Notes: generated by a model not told the origin, from the letters alone. DNA of 11,443 nt from Lachnospiraceae bacterium (GCA_017561985.1 JAFZAZ010000021.1:1-11443), one strand, 5' to 3'; positions 1 to 8,304 are shown, counted from the first letter of the stretch. Numbers and translations: made by a program.

Positions 1-132
1 CCTTTTGCACAAATCGCTCAGTATCTTTCCTATATCTGCGCGAATCTGCTTATATATCACTTTCCGGCGAAACTTTGGCGCAAATACGATATGGTACTTA
101 CATTCCCATGTCGTATGTGCTAAACTATTCAT
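1..132 (-). CDS. tnpA: IS200/IS605-family transposase TnpA (Y1 HUH type), 5' part only
   Basis: Reading the minus strand from an ATG at 132 gives 44 codons that run off the left edge. They contain HTTWECKYHIVFAPKFRR, the characteristic N-terminal strand of small IS200/IS605 Y1 transposases. These enzymes cut and rejoin single-stranded DNA at hairpin-marked ends and are usually about 130-155 residues long. The HUH motif and catalytic tyrosine lie outside the window, so I cannot say whether the gene is intact. A GGAGG at 149-153 is 16 nt from the ATG, which is long, so a non-ATG start such as CTG at 138 (in frame, 10 nt from GGAGG) is possible. The family call is secure from the motif; the start is not. 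The element lies just beyond the terminator of the pyr-queA operon and points the same way. Confidence 0.85.
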   Translation of the reverse strand, partial: MNSLAHTTWECKYHIVFAPKFRRKVIYKQIRADIGKILSDLCKR

Positions 133-145
133 GTCCAGTCTGGGC

Positions 146-207
146 AAACCTCCTTCGGTTATAATTGTGCGGTTGGCGAACCAGCACCATTATACCTCAG
201 GAGGTTT
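146..207 (-). promoter_or_regulatory. Leader hairpin that masks the tnpA ribosome binding site
   Basis: In the tnpA transcript (minus strand) this region folds into one long hairpin. Positions 199-207 pair with 146-154 over nine bases, 189-194 with 160-165 over six, 184-187 with 167-170 over four, and 179-182 with 171-174 over four around a GGCG loop (plus-strand reading). Small mismatches and one bulged base separate the helices. The outer nine-base helix contains the GGAGG at 149-153, so the ribosome binding site is paired when the hairpin forms. IS200 transposase mRNAs are known to be repressed by a leader stem-loop that hides the ribosome binding site. The pairing is seen directly; the repression is inferred by analogy. 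Confidence 0.7.
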
Positions 208-237
208 TTTACTTGAAGCTGAAGCTCATTGGGAACA

Positions 238-254
238 CACCTGCATAGCAGGTG
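238..254. repeat. Short perfect hairpin, probable left-end hairpin of the IS200/IS605 element
   Basis: CACCTGC and GCAGGTG form a perfect 7-bp stem around a 3-nt ATA loop, upstream of tnpA in the transcript sense. IS200/IS605 elements have no terminal inverted repeats. They carry a subterminal imperfect or perfect hairpin that TnpA binds, with the cleavage site roughly 15-20 nt outside it. Size and position fit a left end, placing the element boundary at roughly 260-275. The exact junction and target tetranucleotide cannot be fixed from one copy. Confidence 0.6.
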
Positions 255-275
255 GTTTATTTGGTCCTTATACCA

Positions 276-318
276 ATAAAAAGAACGGCTTCCGACGAGG
301 AAACCGTTCTTATTTTTT
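276..318 (-). terminator. Intrinsic terminator of the pyrK-pyrD-pyrE-queA operon
   Basis: Arms 281-288 (AAGAACGG) and 304-311 (CCGTTCTT) pair perfectly, with a further TTCC/GGAA pairing inside and a short loop. On the minus strand the stem is followed directly by TTTTTATT, the expected U-run after queA (stop at 337). The plus-strand side is also T-rich (ATTTTTTATT), so it may work in both directions and would shield the operon and the IS element from each other. Confidence 0.8.
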
Positions 319-336
319 ATTCATTTTTCGAACTTG

Positions 337-1410
337 TCAAATGAACAGGCAGGCGTCTCCGAAACTGAAGAATCGATACTTCTCCTTCACAGCCTCCTCA
401 TAAGCGCTCATGACGTGCTCCTTGCCGGCAAATGCGGACACCAGCATCAAAAGCGTCGACTCCGGGAGATGGAAGTTTGTGATCAGGCCGTCCATGCATT
501 TGAACCGGTACCCCGGATAGATGAAAATGCTCGTGTCGCCCTCGCATGCTCGCATCGTGCCGTCCTCGGCCGCGACCGTCTCAACCGTGCGGCAGCTTGT
601 GGTACCGACACAGATCACGCGGTGGCCGTTTCGGTGCGCCTCATTGATCTTCTCGGCGTCCCCTGCAAGCACGCGGTATTCCTCGGTGTGCATCTTGTGG
701 TCGAGCACATTTTCCTCCTTGACGGGGCGGAATGTGCCGAGTCCCACATGGAGCGTCACCCTCGCGATCGAAACGCCGGACGCCTCGATCTCCGAAAGCA
801 GTTCCTCCGTGAAATGAAGTCCTGCCGTGGGCGCCGCAGCAGATCCCTCGTACTTTGCGTACACGGTCTGGTAGCGGTTTCTGTCCTGCAGCTTGTGCGT
901 GATATACGGCGGCAGCGGCATCTGGCCGAGCCGGTCGAGAATCTCTTCGAAAATCCCGTCGAATTCAAACTGTACGATACGGTTTCCGTCGTCCTTCACC
1001 TCGGTCACGACAGCCTTGAGAGCGCCGTCTCCGAAGGAGATGCGGTCACCTTCTTTCACGCGCTTTCCGGGCTTTGCAAGCGTCTCCCAGGTACGGTCGC
1101 CGAGGCGTTTCAGAAGAAGAAGTTCCATCCTTGCGCCGGTGTGGCCTTCTTCGAGCTTAACGCCTCCCGCCTCGCGCGGGATTCTCTCGCCGATCAGACG
1201 CGCCGGGATTACTTTCGTGTCGTTGATGACCAGACAGTCACCCGGTTTCAGATACTTGCGGATGTCCGTGAATACCGTGTGCGTCACGGCTCCCGTATTG
1301 CGGTCGACAACCATCAGCCGCGAGGACGAACGGTCCGCCAGCGGATCCTGCGCGATCAGTTCCTTCGGAAGATCGTAATAAAAGTCACTTGTCTTCATGC
1401 TTTCGCTCAT
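337..1410 (-). CDS. queA: S-adenosylmethionine:tRNA ribosyltransferase-isomerase QueA
   Basis: QueA transfers and isomerises the ribosyl part of S-adenosylmethionine onto preQ1 at tRNA position 34, giving epoxyqueuosine in the cytoplasm. The 357-residue product matches the family over its full length (usually about 340-360). Recognisable blocks are the N-terminal [43 protein letters not shown], the [11 protein letters not shown] segment, and [20 protein letters not shown] near the C-terminus. The chosen ATG at 1410 has GGAG about 12 nt upstream. A second ATG at 1398 (residue 5), directly before KTSDFYY, is an equally plausible start. The gene begins 21 nt after the pyrE stop and ends just before the intrinsic terminator, so it is the last gene of the pyr operon. 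No other queuosine gene is in view. Function is confident from conserved blocks; the link to pyrimidine genes looks like operon hitchhiking. Confidence 0.95.
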   Translation of the reverse strand: MSESMKTSDFYYDLPKELIAQDPLADRSSSRLMVVDRNTGAVTHTVFTDIRKYLKPGDCLVINDTKVIPARLIGERIPREAGGVKLEEGHTGARMELLLLKRLGDRTWETLAKPGKRVKEGDRISFGDGALKAVVTEVKDDGNRIVQFEFDGIFEEILDRLGQMPLPPYITHKLQDRNRYQTVYAKYEGSAAAPTAGLHFTEELLSEIEASGVSIARVTLHVGLGTFRPVKEENVLDHKMHTEEYRVLAGDAEKINEAHRNGHRVICVGTTSCRTVETVAAEDGTMRACEGDTSIFIYPGYRFKCMDGLITNFHLPESTLLMLVSAFAGKEHVMSAYEEAVKEKYRFFSFGDACLFI

Positions 1411-1431
1411 TTTCCGACAATCTCCGATATC

Positions 1432-2106
1432 CTAGCGAATTCCGTACTCCGCATAGTATGCGTCAAGCTTTGCGCGCATCTCGTCGTCGATCAGCACTTT
1501 TCCGTTGACCTCGCGTCCGTCAAGGTACTCGATGACCTCCTCCATCGTCACGATGGCTTCGGTATCCATGCCGTAGAGCTCGCGGATCTCCTCGAGCGCG
1601 CCCTTGTCGCCCTTGCCGCGCTCGCAGCGGTTCAACGATACCATAAGGCCTACAAGCTTAACATCTGCGGCAGCCTTGACGATCGGGATCGTCTCCTCCA
1701 TGGATTTGCCGGAGGTCGTGACATCCTCGACAACTACCACACGGTCTCCGTCATAGAGCTTGCTTCCGAGCAAAATGCCGACGTCGCCGTGGTCCTTGAT
1801 CTCCTTGCGGTTCGAGCAGTAACGAACTTCCTTGCCGTAGAGCTTTGCATACGCAACCGCGGTCACAACCGAGATCGGAATGCCCTTGTACGCCGGTCCG
1901 AACACAACGTCGAAGTCGTCGCCGTAGCGGTCGTGGATCGCCTTTGCGTAGTACTCGCCGAGCTTCATCAGCTGCGTTCCGGTGATGTACGCGCCCGCGT
2001 TCATAAAGAACGGGGACTTGCGTCCGCTCTTGAGCGTGAAGTCGCCGAACTTGAGGACTTCGCACTGTACCATAAACTCAATAAATTCCTGCTTGTATGC
2101 TTCCAT
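1432..2106 (-). CDS. pyrE: Orotate phosphoribosyltransferase
   Basis: PyrE joins orotate to PRPP to make orotidine 5'-monophosphate, the fifth step of UMP synthesis; it is a cytoplasmic dimer. The 224-residue product has the type I phosphoribosyltransferase fold signature: the PRPP-binding segment VVVEDVTTSGKS at about residues 124-135, the FGPAYKGIPISV loop at 69-80, and the KEIKDHGD loop at about 101-108, which supplies catalytic lysine and acidic side chains. Length is normal (about 200-230). The ATG at 2106 is preceded by GGAGG with six bases between, so the start is well supported. It lies 12 nt downstream of the pyrD stop and 21 nt upstream of queA, in one transcript. The neighbouring pyrD product makes its substrate orotate. 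No OMP decarboxylase (pyrF) gene is in the window, so the last step must be encoded elsewhere. Confidence 0.96.
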   Translation of the reverse strand: MEAYKQEFIEFMVQCEVLKFGDFTLKSGRKSPFFMNAGAYITGTQLMKLGEYYAKAIHDRYGDDFDVVFGPAYKGIPISVVTAVAYAKLYGKEVRYCSNRKEIKDHGDVGILLGSKLYDGDRVVVVEDVTTSGKSMEETIPIVKAAADVKLVGLMVSLNRCERGKGDKGALEEIRELYGMDTEAIVTMEEVIEYLDGREVNGKVLIDDEMRAKLDAYYAEYGIR

Positions 2107-2118
2107 GGTTTGCCTCCG

Positions 2119-3021
2119 TTATTTTACGCAGCCGATCAGCGAATTGATGTCGTCGACCGCGTGATTTTTCATGTATTGTTCGATGCCCGCAACGATCTCC
2201 TCCGTTACATGGGGGTTGTGGAAATTCGCCGTACCCACGCTCACGGCCGTCGCTCCGGCCATCAGAAACTCAAGCGCATCCTCCGCGCTTGCGATGCCGC
2301 CCATTCCGAGGATCGGAACAGAAACCTTCTGCGCCACCTGGTACACCATGCGTACCGCTACCGGTTTGATCGCCGGGCCTGAAAGTCCGCCGGTTTTGTT
2401 TGCGAGCGCAAACGTTCTTCTGTTGATATCGATCTTCATTCCCGTGATCGTGTTGATCAGGCTGACCGCGTCCGCACCGCCGTTCTGTGCGGCGAGCGCC
2501 ATCTCGGTGATATCGGTCACGTTCGGGCTCAGCTTCATGATGATCGGCTGGCGCGCAACGCTCTTGACCGCACGCGTGATCTCCTCAATCTTCGAGGCGT
2601 TCGTGCCGAATGCGATTCCGCCCTCGCGCACGTTCGGGCAGCTGATGTTGATCTCCAGAAGATCCGCGTTCGTGTCCGCAAGACGCGCCACAGCCTCCAC
2701 ATATTCCTCTTTCGAATGACCGCAGACGTTCACAACGACCGCCGTGTCAAAGTTCGAGAGGAACGGAAGGTCTCTCTCCAGAAAGACATCGAGTCCGGGG
2801 TTCTGAAGGCCGATCGCGTTCAGCATTCCTCCCGTCGTCTCGGTGATGCGCGGCGTGGGATTTCCTTCCCACGGCGTCACCGCAACGCCCTTCGTGACGA
2901 CGCCGCCGAGGCGGTTCAAGTCGACAAATTCACTGAATTCCATGCCGGAGCCGAACGTTCCCGATGCCGTGAGCACGGGGTTCTTCAGCTTGACACCGGC
3001 CAGTGTAACACTCGTATTCAT
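2119..3021 (-). CDS. pyrD: Dihydroorotate dehydrogenase class 1B, catalytic FMN subunit
   Basis: This subunit (also called PyrDB) oxidises dihydroorotate to orotate on FMN and passes the electrons through PyrK to NAD+. The 300-residue protein shows the class 1 pattern: NPVLTASGTFG at about 14-24, TKGV at 43-46, NISCPNV at about 125-131 with the catalytic cysteine C128 typical of class 1 enzymes (class 2 has serine), MKLSPN at 162-167, and the FMN phosphate-binding PILGMGGI at about 236-243. I start at the ATG at 3021 because GGAGG lies five bases before it. An in-frame ATG at 3039 lies inside the pyrK end without a clear ribosome binding site and would add six residues. The pyrK stop is 11 nt upstream, so the two partner subunits are made from adjacent cistrons. 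A cytoplasmic PyrD-PyrK heterotetramer is the known form. Confidence 0.96.
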   Translation of the reverse strand: MNTSVTLAGVKLKNPVLTASGTFGSGMEFSEFVDLNRLGGVVTKGVAVTPWEGNPTPRITETTGGMLNAIGLQNPGLDVFLERDLPFLSNFDTAVVVNVCGHSKEEYVEAVARLADTNADLLEINISCPNVREGGIAFGTNASKIEEITRAVKSVARQPIIMKLSPNVTDITEMALAAQNGGADAVSLINTITGMKIDINRRTFALANKTGGLSGPAIKPVAVRMVYQVAQKVSVPILGMGGIASAEDALEFLMAGATAVSVGTANFHNPHVTEEIVAGIEQYMKNHAVDDINSLIGCVK

Positions 3022-3032
3022 AGTATCCTCCG

Positions 3033-3839
3033 TCACCATGCGATGTCTTTTGCGTCAAATACGGGCCCTTCGGTGCAGATTCGCGCGTTGTTCACATGCG
3101 AATGAGCATCTTTTTTGCTCGTCTTCACGATGCACCCGAGACATGCTCCGATACCGCACGCCATGCGCTCCTCGAGCGACACGTAGCACTCGACGCCGCG
3201 CTCGCCTGCTTCCTTTGCAAGTCCGCGAAGCATCGGCATGGGGCCGCAGGCAGCGAACAGCGTACTGCTCTCGCTTCCCTCGGGAATCAACCCTTCCGCA
3301 CGGATTGCATCGATGACGGTTCCGTGTGTTCCGAGGCTGCCGTCGTCCGTCGCAATGTGGCACTCGGCATATTGCTTCATATCATCCAGCAGGAAGGTGT
3401 CCTTTGTGCGGTATCCAAGCACCGCATGGACCTCATATCCCGCTTTTTTCCACTCCTTCGCAAGCAGAAGCATCGGAGGAATTCCGATTCCGCCGCCAAC
3501 AAGAATGCGCCGCGGCACCTCCGCTCCGGCCGCAACTTTCGTGTATCCCGAACCGATCGGTCCAAGCATCGTCACCGTGTCTCCCGCACATTTTTCGGAA
3601 AATTCCTTTGTGCCGAAGCCGACAACGCGGTACACCAGACGCAGCGTTCCCGCAGCCGGATCAACATCACAGATGCTGATGGGTCTGGGAAGCAATTTTG
3701 CGCTGTCATCCGTGTACAGACACACAAACTGCCCCGGCTCGGCCTGCTTTGCAATGCCCGGGGCATCCAATACCATCGAGTAGATTCCGTCCTGCAGACA
3801 GCTCTGCGACAGAATTCGATAGGTTCCGTAATCCTTCAT
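3033..3839 (-). CDS. pyrK: Dihydroorotate dehydrogenase class 1B, electron transfer subunit
   Basis: PyrK carries FAD and a [2Fe-2S] cluster and links PyrD to NAD+. The 268-residue protein (normal length about 250-270) has an N-terminal FAD-binding barrel with [11 protein letters not shown] at about 49-59, an NAD-binding part with [14 protein letters not shown] at about 113-126 and AACGPMPML at about 196-204, and a C-terminal cluster C228-x4-C233-x2-C236-x18-C255 that fits the PyrK [2Fe-2S] ligand pattern. The ATG at 3839 follows GGGAGG with a five-base spacer. An upstream in-frame start at 3869 would sit at the predicted transcription start and has no ribosome binding site. It is the first gene of the operon, about 30 nt from the predicted transcription start. 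No PyrR-type attenuator or other known pyrimidine control element is evident in this short leader. Confidence 0.95.
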   Translation of the reverse strand: MKDYGTYRILSQSCLQDGIYSMVLDAPGIAKQAEPGQFVCLYTDDSAKLLPRPISICDVDPAAGTLRLVYRVVGFGTKEFSEKCAGDTVTMLGPIGSGYTKVAAGAEVPRRILVGGGIGIPPMLLLAKEWKKAGYEVHAVLGYRTKDTFLLDDMKQYAECHIATDDGSLGTHGTVIDAIRAEGLIPEGSESSTLFAACGPMPMLRGLAKEAGERGVECYVSLEERMACGIGACLGCIVKTSKKDAHSHVNNARICTEGPVFDAKDIAW

Positions 3840-3877
3840 GGGTTCCTCCCTTGTGTGTGGTCTCCTCACACCGCCTC

Positions 3878-3906
3878 ATTCTACCATAGGGAAGCCGTCA
3901 ACGCAA
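3878..3906 (-). promoter_or_regulatory. Promoter of the pyrK-pyrD-pyrE-queA operon
   Basis: On the minus strand TTGCGT (3901-3906) and TAGAAT (3878-3883) are separated by 17 bp, with a TGG just before the -10 giving an extended -10 (TGnTAGAAT). The predicted start near 3870 leaves a leader of about 30 nt, which can form a small GTGTG/CACAC hairpin before the pyrK ribosome binding site. This is a prediction from sigma-A consensus matching only. Confidence 0.7.
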
Positions 3907-3914
3907 GTTTTCTG

Positions 3915-3943
3915 TTGCCATTTTCCGAACAATCAAGTATAAT
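3915..3943 (+). promoter_or_regulatory. Promoter of the activase-like gene, near sigma-A consensus
   Basis: TTGCCA (3915-3920) and a perfect TATAAT (3938-3943) are separated by exactly 17 bp. This is the best promoter in the window and points at the gene starting at 4047. The predicted start near 3950 gives a leader of about 95 nt. Its -35 element lies only 8 bp from the -35 of the divergent pyr promoter. Confidence 0.8.
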
Positions 3944-3953
3944 TATGTGGTGT

Positions 3954-4046
3954 GTGCGCCCGGGTGGGGATGGCGCACCTTGCACAGCTTGTGACGTTTG
4001 TGCGTATCCTGCATCAGATGCAGCAACATCGGAAAGGATCTGTTTC
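3954..4046 (+). promoter_or_regulatory. Structured leader of the activase-like gene, no known riboswitch class
   Basis: Two hairpins can be read in the predicted untranslated leader. The first pairs GTGCGCC (3954-3960) with GGCGCAC (3972-3978) around an 11-nt G-rich loop. The second is the near-perfect dyad CTGCATC-A-GATGCAG (4009-4023). ATCC at 4006-4009 could also pair with GGAT at 4036-4039, which overlaps the AAAGGA ribosome binding site (4033-4038). The pairings are seen by eye; a regulatory role is inference, and the dyad could equally be a protein binding site. Confidence 0.35.
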
Positions 4047-7000
4047 ATGAACGAATACCTGTCAATGGGTGTGGACATCGGTTCCACAACAGTCAAAATT
4101 GCACTTCGCGACGAGTCCGGCGAGGTACTCTTCTCCGGCTATGAGCGGCATTTTGCGAACATTCAGCAGACGCTGTCGTCATTGATCGGACAGGCCATGG
4201 AGAAGCTCGGCGACCGAAAGGTATGCCCCGTGATCACCGGCTCCGGCGGACTTACGATTTCCAAACACCTCGATGTCCCCTTCCTTCAGGAGGTTGTCGC
4301 GGTTTCCAATGCTCTCGAGTACTATTCGCCCAAAACCGACGTAGCCATTGAGCTCGGAGGCGAGGATGCGAAGATCATTTATTTTTCGAACGGCATCGAC
4401 CAGCGCATGAACGGTATCTGCGCAGGCGGTACGGGTTCCTTTATCGACCAGATGGCGAGCCTTCTCAAGACGGACGCCTCGGGACTCAACGAATATGCAA
4501 AATCCTACCAGGCAATTTACCCGATCGCCGCTCGTTGCGGCGTGTTTGCCAAGTCCGATATCCAGCCGCTCATCAATGAAGGCGCTACCAAGCCCGACCT
4601 TGCGGCTTCCATTTTCCAGGCTGTTGTCAACCAGACCATCAGCGGTCTCGCCTGCGGCAAGCCCATCCGCGGCAACGTCGCTTTCCTCGGCGGTCCGCTT
4701 CATTTCCTGACCGAGCTTCGACAGGCGTTCATCCGCACACTGAAGCTTACGGACGAGCAGGTTTATGCGCCCGATCACTCGCATCTTTTCGCTGCGATCG
4801 GTTCCGCAATGTCCTCCTCGATGAACAATCCCGTGCAGCTCTCCGCTCTTCACGAACGACTCACGAACGGCATCGAGATGGACTTCGAGGTCAACCGCAT
4901 GGAGCCTCTCTTCGCTTCCAAAGAGGAGTACGAGGCGTTCCGCAAGCGCCACAGTCTTCACACGGTCGGCAAGGGCGACCTCGCTTCCTACGAGGGCGAC
5001 TGTTTCTTAGGCATCGACGCCGGCTCAACGACGACCAAGCTTGCTCTTGTCGGCGAGGACGGCTCACTTCTTTATTCCTTCTACAGCAACAATAACGGAA
5101 GCCTCTTAAAGACGACAATCAAGGCTCTCAAGGAGGTTTATTCGCTGCTGCCCGACAGCGCGCGCATCGTGCGTACCTGCTCCACGGGCTACGGCGAACT
5201 TCTGGTCAAGGCCGCTCTCATGCTCGACGAGGGCGAGGTTGAGACGGTTGCTCATTACCATGCGGCTGCATTTTTCAATCCCGAGGTCGACTGCATTCTC
5301 GACATCGGCGGTCAGGACATGAAATGCATCCAGATCAAGAACGGTACCGTCGACAAGGTTCAGCTCAACGAGGCTTGCTCCTCGGGCTGCGGCTCCTTCA
5401 TCGAGACGTTCGCAAAGAGCCTCGACTATGAGGTTGCGGACTTCGCGAAGATTGCTCTCTTTGCGGAAAATCCGATCGACCTCGGTTCTCGCTGTACCGT
5501 CTTCATGAACTCGAAAGTTAAGCAGGCGCAGAAGGAAGGCGCTACCGTTGCGGACATCTCCGCCGGTCTTGCGTACTCCGTCATCAAAAACGCCCTTTAC
5601 AAGGTTATCAAGGTAACGTCCGCGAAGGAACTGGGCTCAAAGATCGTCGTTCAGGGCGGTACGTTCTACAACGACGCCGTGCTGCGCAGTCTCGAGCGCA
5701 TCGCGGGCTGTGAGGTCATCCGCCCCGACATCGCCGGCATCATGGGCGCATTCGGCGCAGCGTTGATCGCGCGCGATCACTACGAGGGAACCGCGACCAC
5801 GATGATCTCCCGCGAAGATCTCTCCGAGCTCAAATTCGAGACATCCATGGCTCGCTGCAAAGGCTGCACGAACGCCTGCCACCTGACCATCAACCGTTTC
5901 TCCGGCGGACGTCAGTTCATCTCCGGCAACCGCTGTGAGCGCGGTATCGGCAAGGAGAAAAACAAAGACCATATTCCGAACCTGTTCGAGTATAAACTGA
6001 AGCGGACGTTCGACTACGAGCCGCTTCCGATCACGCAGGCTCCGCGCGGCATCGTCGGTATTCCGCGCGTGCTCAACATGTACGAAAACTACCCCTTCTG
6101 GTTCACATTTTTCACGTCGCTCGGCTACCGCGTCGTCGTGTCGCCGGCGTCGAACCGCAAGATCTACGAGCTTGGCATCGAGTCGATCCCGAGTGAGTCC
6201 GAGTGTTACCCGGCCAAACTTGCGCACGGACACATCAGCTGGCTCATCAACCAGAAGGTGCCTTATATCTTCTACCCCTGCATTCCTTACGAGCACAAGG
6301 AGGACGCGAACGCCGGCAACCACTACAACTGCCCGATCGTCACTTCCTACGGGGAAAATATCAAAAACAACGTGGACGAGCTGAAGACCACGGACATCGT
6401 GTACGAGAATCCGTTCTTCTCGTTCGAAAATGAGTCGGTCATCACAGAGGGACTCGTCCGTCATTTTACAGCGAAAGGTCTTTCAAAGGCCGAGATCCGC
6501 GATGCTGCTCATGCCGCATGGGAAGAACAGATGCGCATCAAGGCGGACATCCGCGCAAAGGGCGAGGAGACGCTTGCATACCTCGAGGAGACCGGCCGCA
6601 CCGGCATCGTGCTCGCGGGACGCCCGTATCACATCGACCCTGAGATCCATCACGGCATTCCGGACATGATCTGCTCCTACGGTGTTGCGGTTCTGACGGA
6701 GGACTCCGTCGCACACCTCGGAAGCGTAGACCGTCCGATGATCGTCGTCGACCAGTGGATGTATCACACAAGACTTTACAACGCGGCAGCTTTTGTCCGC
6801 ACGCGCAAGAACCTTGAGCTCATTCAGCTCAACTCGTTCGGCTGCGGTCTCGACGCTGTCACAACGGACGGCGTGAGCGACATTCTCACGTCCGCCGGCA
6901 AGATTTATACGGTATTGAAGATCGACGAGGTCAACAACCTCGGCGCAGCGCGTATCCGCGTTCGTTCACTCCTCTCCGCAGTCCGCGAGAGAGCCAAGAA

Positions 7001-8291
7001 GAACGTCTCCTCTCCGGTATTCTCGTCCGCGCACAACCGCGTGATCTTCACCGAGGAGATGCGCAAGAATTACACTCTTCTCGCGCCGCAGATGTCGCCG
7101 ATCCATTTTCGGCTTGTCGAGCCCGCGCTCCGCGCACACGGCTACAACATCGAAGTTCTCGACGCCAATGACAACCGCGACTCCATCGACGTGGGTCTTC
7201 AGTACGTCAACAACGACGCCTGCTACCCTTCGCTGATCGTTGTCGGCCAGATCATGAGCGCCCTTCAGTCAGGCCGTTACGACCTTAACCGCGTTGCCGT
7301 CATGATCTCTCAGACCGGCGGCGGCTGCCGTGCGACCAACTACATCGGATTCATCCGCCGCGCGCTGCAGAAGGCCGGCATGGGACACATCCCTGTCATC
7401 TCGATCAGCACAAGCGGCATTGAGAAGAACCCGGGTCTTGAGTACACGCCTCGCCTGATCATGAGCGCCCTCGAGGCATTGATCTACGGCGACATCTTCA
7501 TGCGCGTTCTGTACCGCACGCGCCCGTACGAGCTCGTTCCCGGCTCCGCCAACGCTCTCTACGAAAAATGGAACGAGATCTGCGCGAAGGACGTTGCCAA
7601 GGGACGCCTGCACAAGTTTAAGAAAAACTGCCGCGACATCATCCGCGAATTTGACGAGCTTCCTCTTCGCGAGGATATCGTCAAGCCCCGCGTAGGCGTC
7701 GTCGGCGAGATCCTCGTCAAATTCCTTCCCACGGCGAACAACCACCTTGTGGAGCTGCTCGAGCAGGAAGGAGCCGAGGCTGTTTGTCCGGATCTTCTGG
7801 ACTTCTTCCTCTACTGCTGCTACGACTGCAATTTCAAGGCCGAATACCTCGGTAAGAGCAAGAAGGAAGCGAAGCTCAACAACCTTGCGATCCGCCTGAT
7901 CGAATGGTTCCGCAAGCCTGCGAAGAAGGCGCTCCGCGCAAGCAAACGGTTCAGCGCACCTTCGACGATCGCGGAACTCGCCAAGAAAGCGTCTCCGATC
8001 GTTTCGGTCGGCAATATGACAGGCGAGGGCTGGTTCCTTACGGCCGAGATGCTTGAGCTCATCGATGAGGGCGCGCCCAACATCGTCTGCACGCAGCCGT
8101 TCGCATGTCTTCCGAACCACATTGTCGGCAAGGGCGTGATCAAGGAGCTTCGTCTCCGCCACCCCGAGTCCAACATCGTTGCGGTCGACTACGACCCCGG
8201 CGCCAGCGAAGTAAACCAGCTGAACCGTATCAAGCTCATGCTCTCCACGGCTCAGAAGCGGCTTGTCACAAACGCAGAAAGCGCAAAATAA
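4047..8291 (+). CDS. Two-headed 2-hydroxyacyl-CoA dehydratase activase-like protein (double BadF/BadG/BcrA/BcrD ATPase with DUF2229 and dehydratase-like C-terminus)
   Basis: This 1414-residue protein belongs to the long activase-related group found in anaerobes. Residues about 5-270 and 320-580 are two tandem ASKHA ATPase domains, each opening with a phosphate-binding GIDxGSTT-type motif ([10 protein letters not shown] at 8-17, [10 protein letters not shown] at 322-331). Each has a cysteine pair 39 residues apart (C125/C164 and C444/C483), the spacing I recall for the [4Fe-4S] ligands that bridge the HgdC dimer. Next come a cysteine cluster C604, C607, C611, C630, a DUF2229-like region from about 669 ([15 protein letters not shown]), and a C-terminal part resembling dehydratase D-subunits ([11 protein letters not shown] at 1348-1358). 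HgdC-type proteins use ATP to push one electron into a dehydratase; whether this one does is unknown, as no dehydratase subunits are adjacent. Start: ATG at 4047 with AAAGGA eight bases upstream and a promoter at 3915. It is monocistronic. Confidence 0.9.
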   Translation: MNEYLSMGVDIGSTTVKIALRDESGEVLFSGYERHFANIQQTLSSLIGQAMEKLGDRKVCPVITGSGGLTISKHLDVPFLQEVVAVSNALEYYSPKTDVAIELGGEDAKIIYFSNGIDQRMNGICAGGTGSFIDQMASLLKTDASGLNEYAKSYQAIYPIAARCGVFAKSDIQPLINEGATKPDLAASIFQAVVNQTISGLACGKPIRGNVAFLGGPLHFLTELRQAFIRTLKLTDEQVYAPDHSHLFAAIGSAMSSSMNNPVQLSALHERLTNGIEMDFEVNRMEPLFASKEEYEAFRKRHSLHTVGKGDLASYEGDCFLGIDAGSTTTKLALVGEDGSLLYSFYSNNNGSLLKTTIKALKEVYSLLPDSARIVRTCSTGYGELLVKAALMLDEGEVETVAHYHAAAFFNPEVDCILDIGGQDMKCIQIKNGTVDKVQLNEACSSGCGSFIETFAKSLDYEVADFAKIALFAENPIDLGSRCTVFMNSKVKQAQKEGATVADISAGLAYSVIKNALYKVIKVTSAKELGSKIVVQGGTFYNDAVLRSLERIAGCEVIRPDIAGIMGAFGAALIARDHYEGTATTMISREDLSELKFETSMARCKGCTNACHLTINRFSGGRQFISGNRCERGIGKEKNKDHIPNLFEYKLKRTFDYEPLPITQAPRGIVGIPRVLNMYENYPFWFTFFTSLGYRVVVSPASNRKIYELGIESIPSESECYPAKLAHGHISWLINQKVPYIFYPCIPYEHKEDANAGNHYNCPIVTSYGENIKNNVDELKTTDIVYENPFFSFENESVITEGLVRHFTAKGLSKAEIRDAAHAAWEEQMRIKADIRAKGEETLAYLEETGRTGIVLAGRPYHIDPEIHHGIPDMICSYGVAVLTEDSVAHLGSVDRPMIVVDQWMYHTRLYNAAAFVRTRKNLELIQLNSFGCGLDAVTTDGVSDILTSAGKIYTVLKIDEVNNLGAARIRVRSLLSAVRERAKKNVSSPVFSSAHNRVIFTEEMRKNYTLLAPQMSPIHFRLVEPALRAHGYNIEVLDANDNRDSIDVGLQYVNNDACYPSLIVVGQIMSALQSGRYDLNRVAVMISQTGGGCRATNYIGFIRRALQKAGMGHIPVISISTSGIEKNPGLEYTPRLIMSALEALIYGDIFMRVLYRTRPYELVPGSANALYEKWNEICAKDVAKGRLHKFKKNCRDIIREFDELPLREDIVKPRVGVVGEILVKFLPTANNHLVELLEQEGAEAVCPDLLDFFLYCCYDCNFKAEYLGKSKKEAKLNNLAIRLIEWFRKPAKKALRASKRFSAPSTIAELAKKASPIVSVGNMTGEGWFLTAEMLELIDEGAPNIVCTQPFACLPNHIVGKGVIKELRLRHPESNIVAVDYDPGASEVNQLNRIKLMLSTAQKRLVTNAESAK

Positions 8292-8304
8292 AAACCGGCA
8301 TCAA

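Noticed and set aside
261..276. TTGGT-6 nt-ACCAA small inverted repeat between the IS hairpin and the terminator
   Set aside because: A 5-bp stem is too short to stand out from chance, and it cannot be placed inside or outside the element without a second copy.
334..2382. Plus-strand open frame of 682 codons
   Set aside because: It lies antisense to queA, pyrE and pyrD, which are full-length with clear family motifs and ribosome binding sites. The translation is Arg/His/Val-rich with no recognisable domain, as expected of a shadow frame in GC-rich coding DNA.
3840..3870. PyrR-type attenuator or pyrimidine riboswitch before pyrK
   Set aside because: The leader is only about 30 nt, has a weak GTGTG/CACAC stem, no U-run terminator and no match to the PyrR binding loop.
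3096..4046. N-terminal extension of the activase-like frame by 317 codons
   Set aside because: The extension overlaps pyrK on the other strand and crosses both promoters. The ATG at 4047 has a ribosome binding site and is followed at once by the ATPase motif.
4179..8162. Several minus-strand open frames under the activase gene
   Set aside because: All are shadows of a single continuous plus-strand gene with conserved domains; none has a supported start or family motif.
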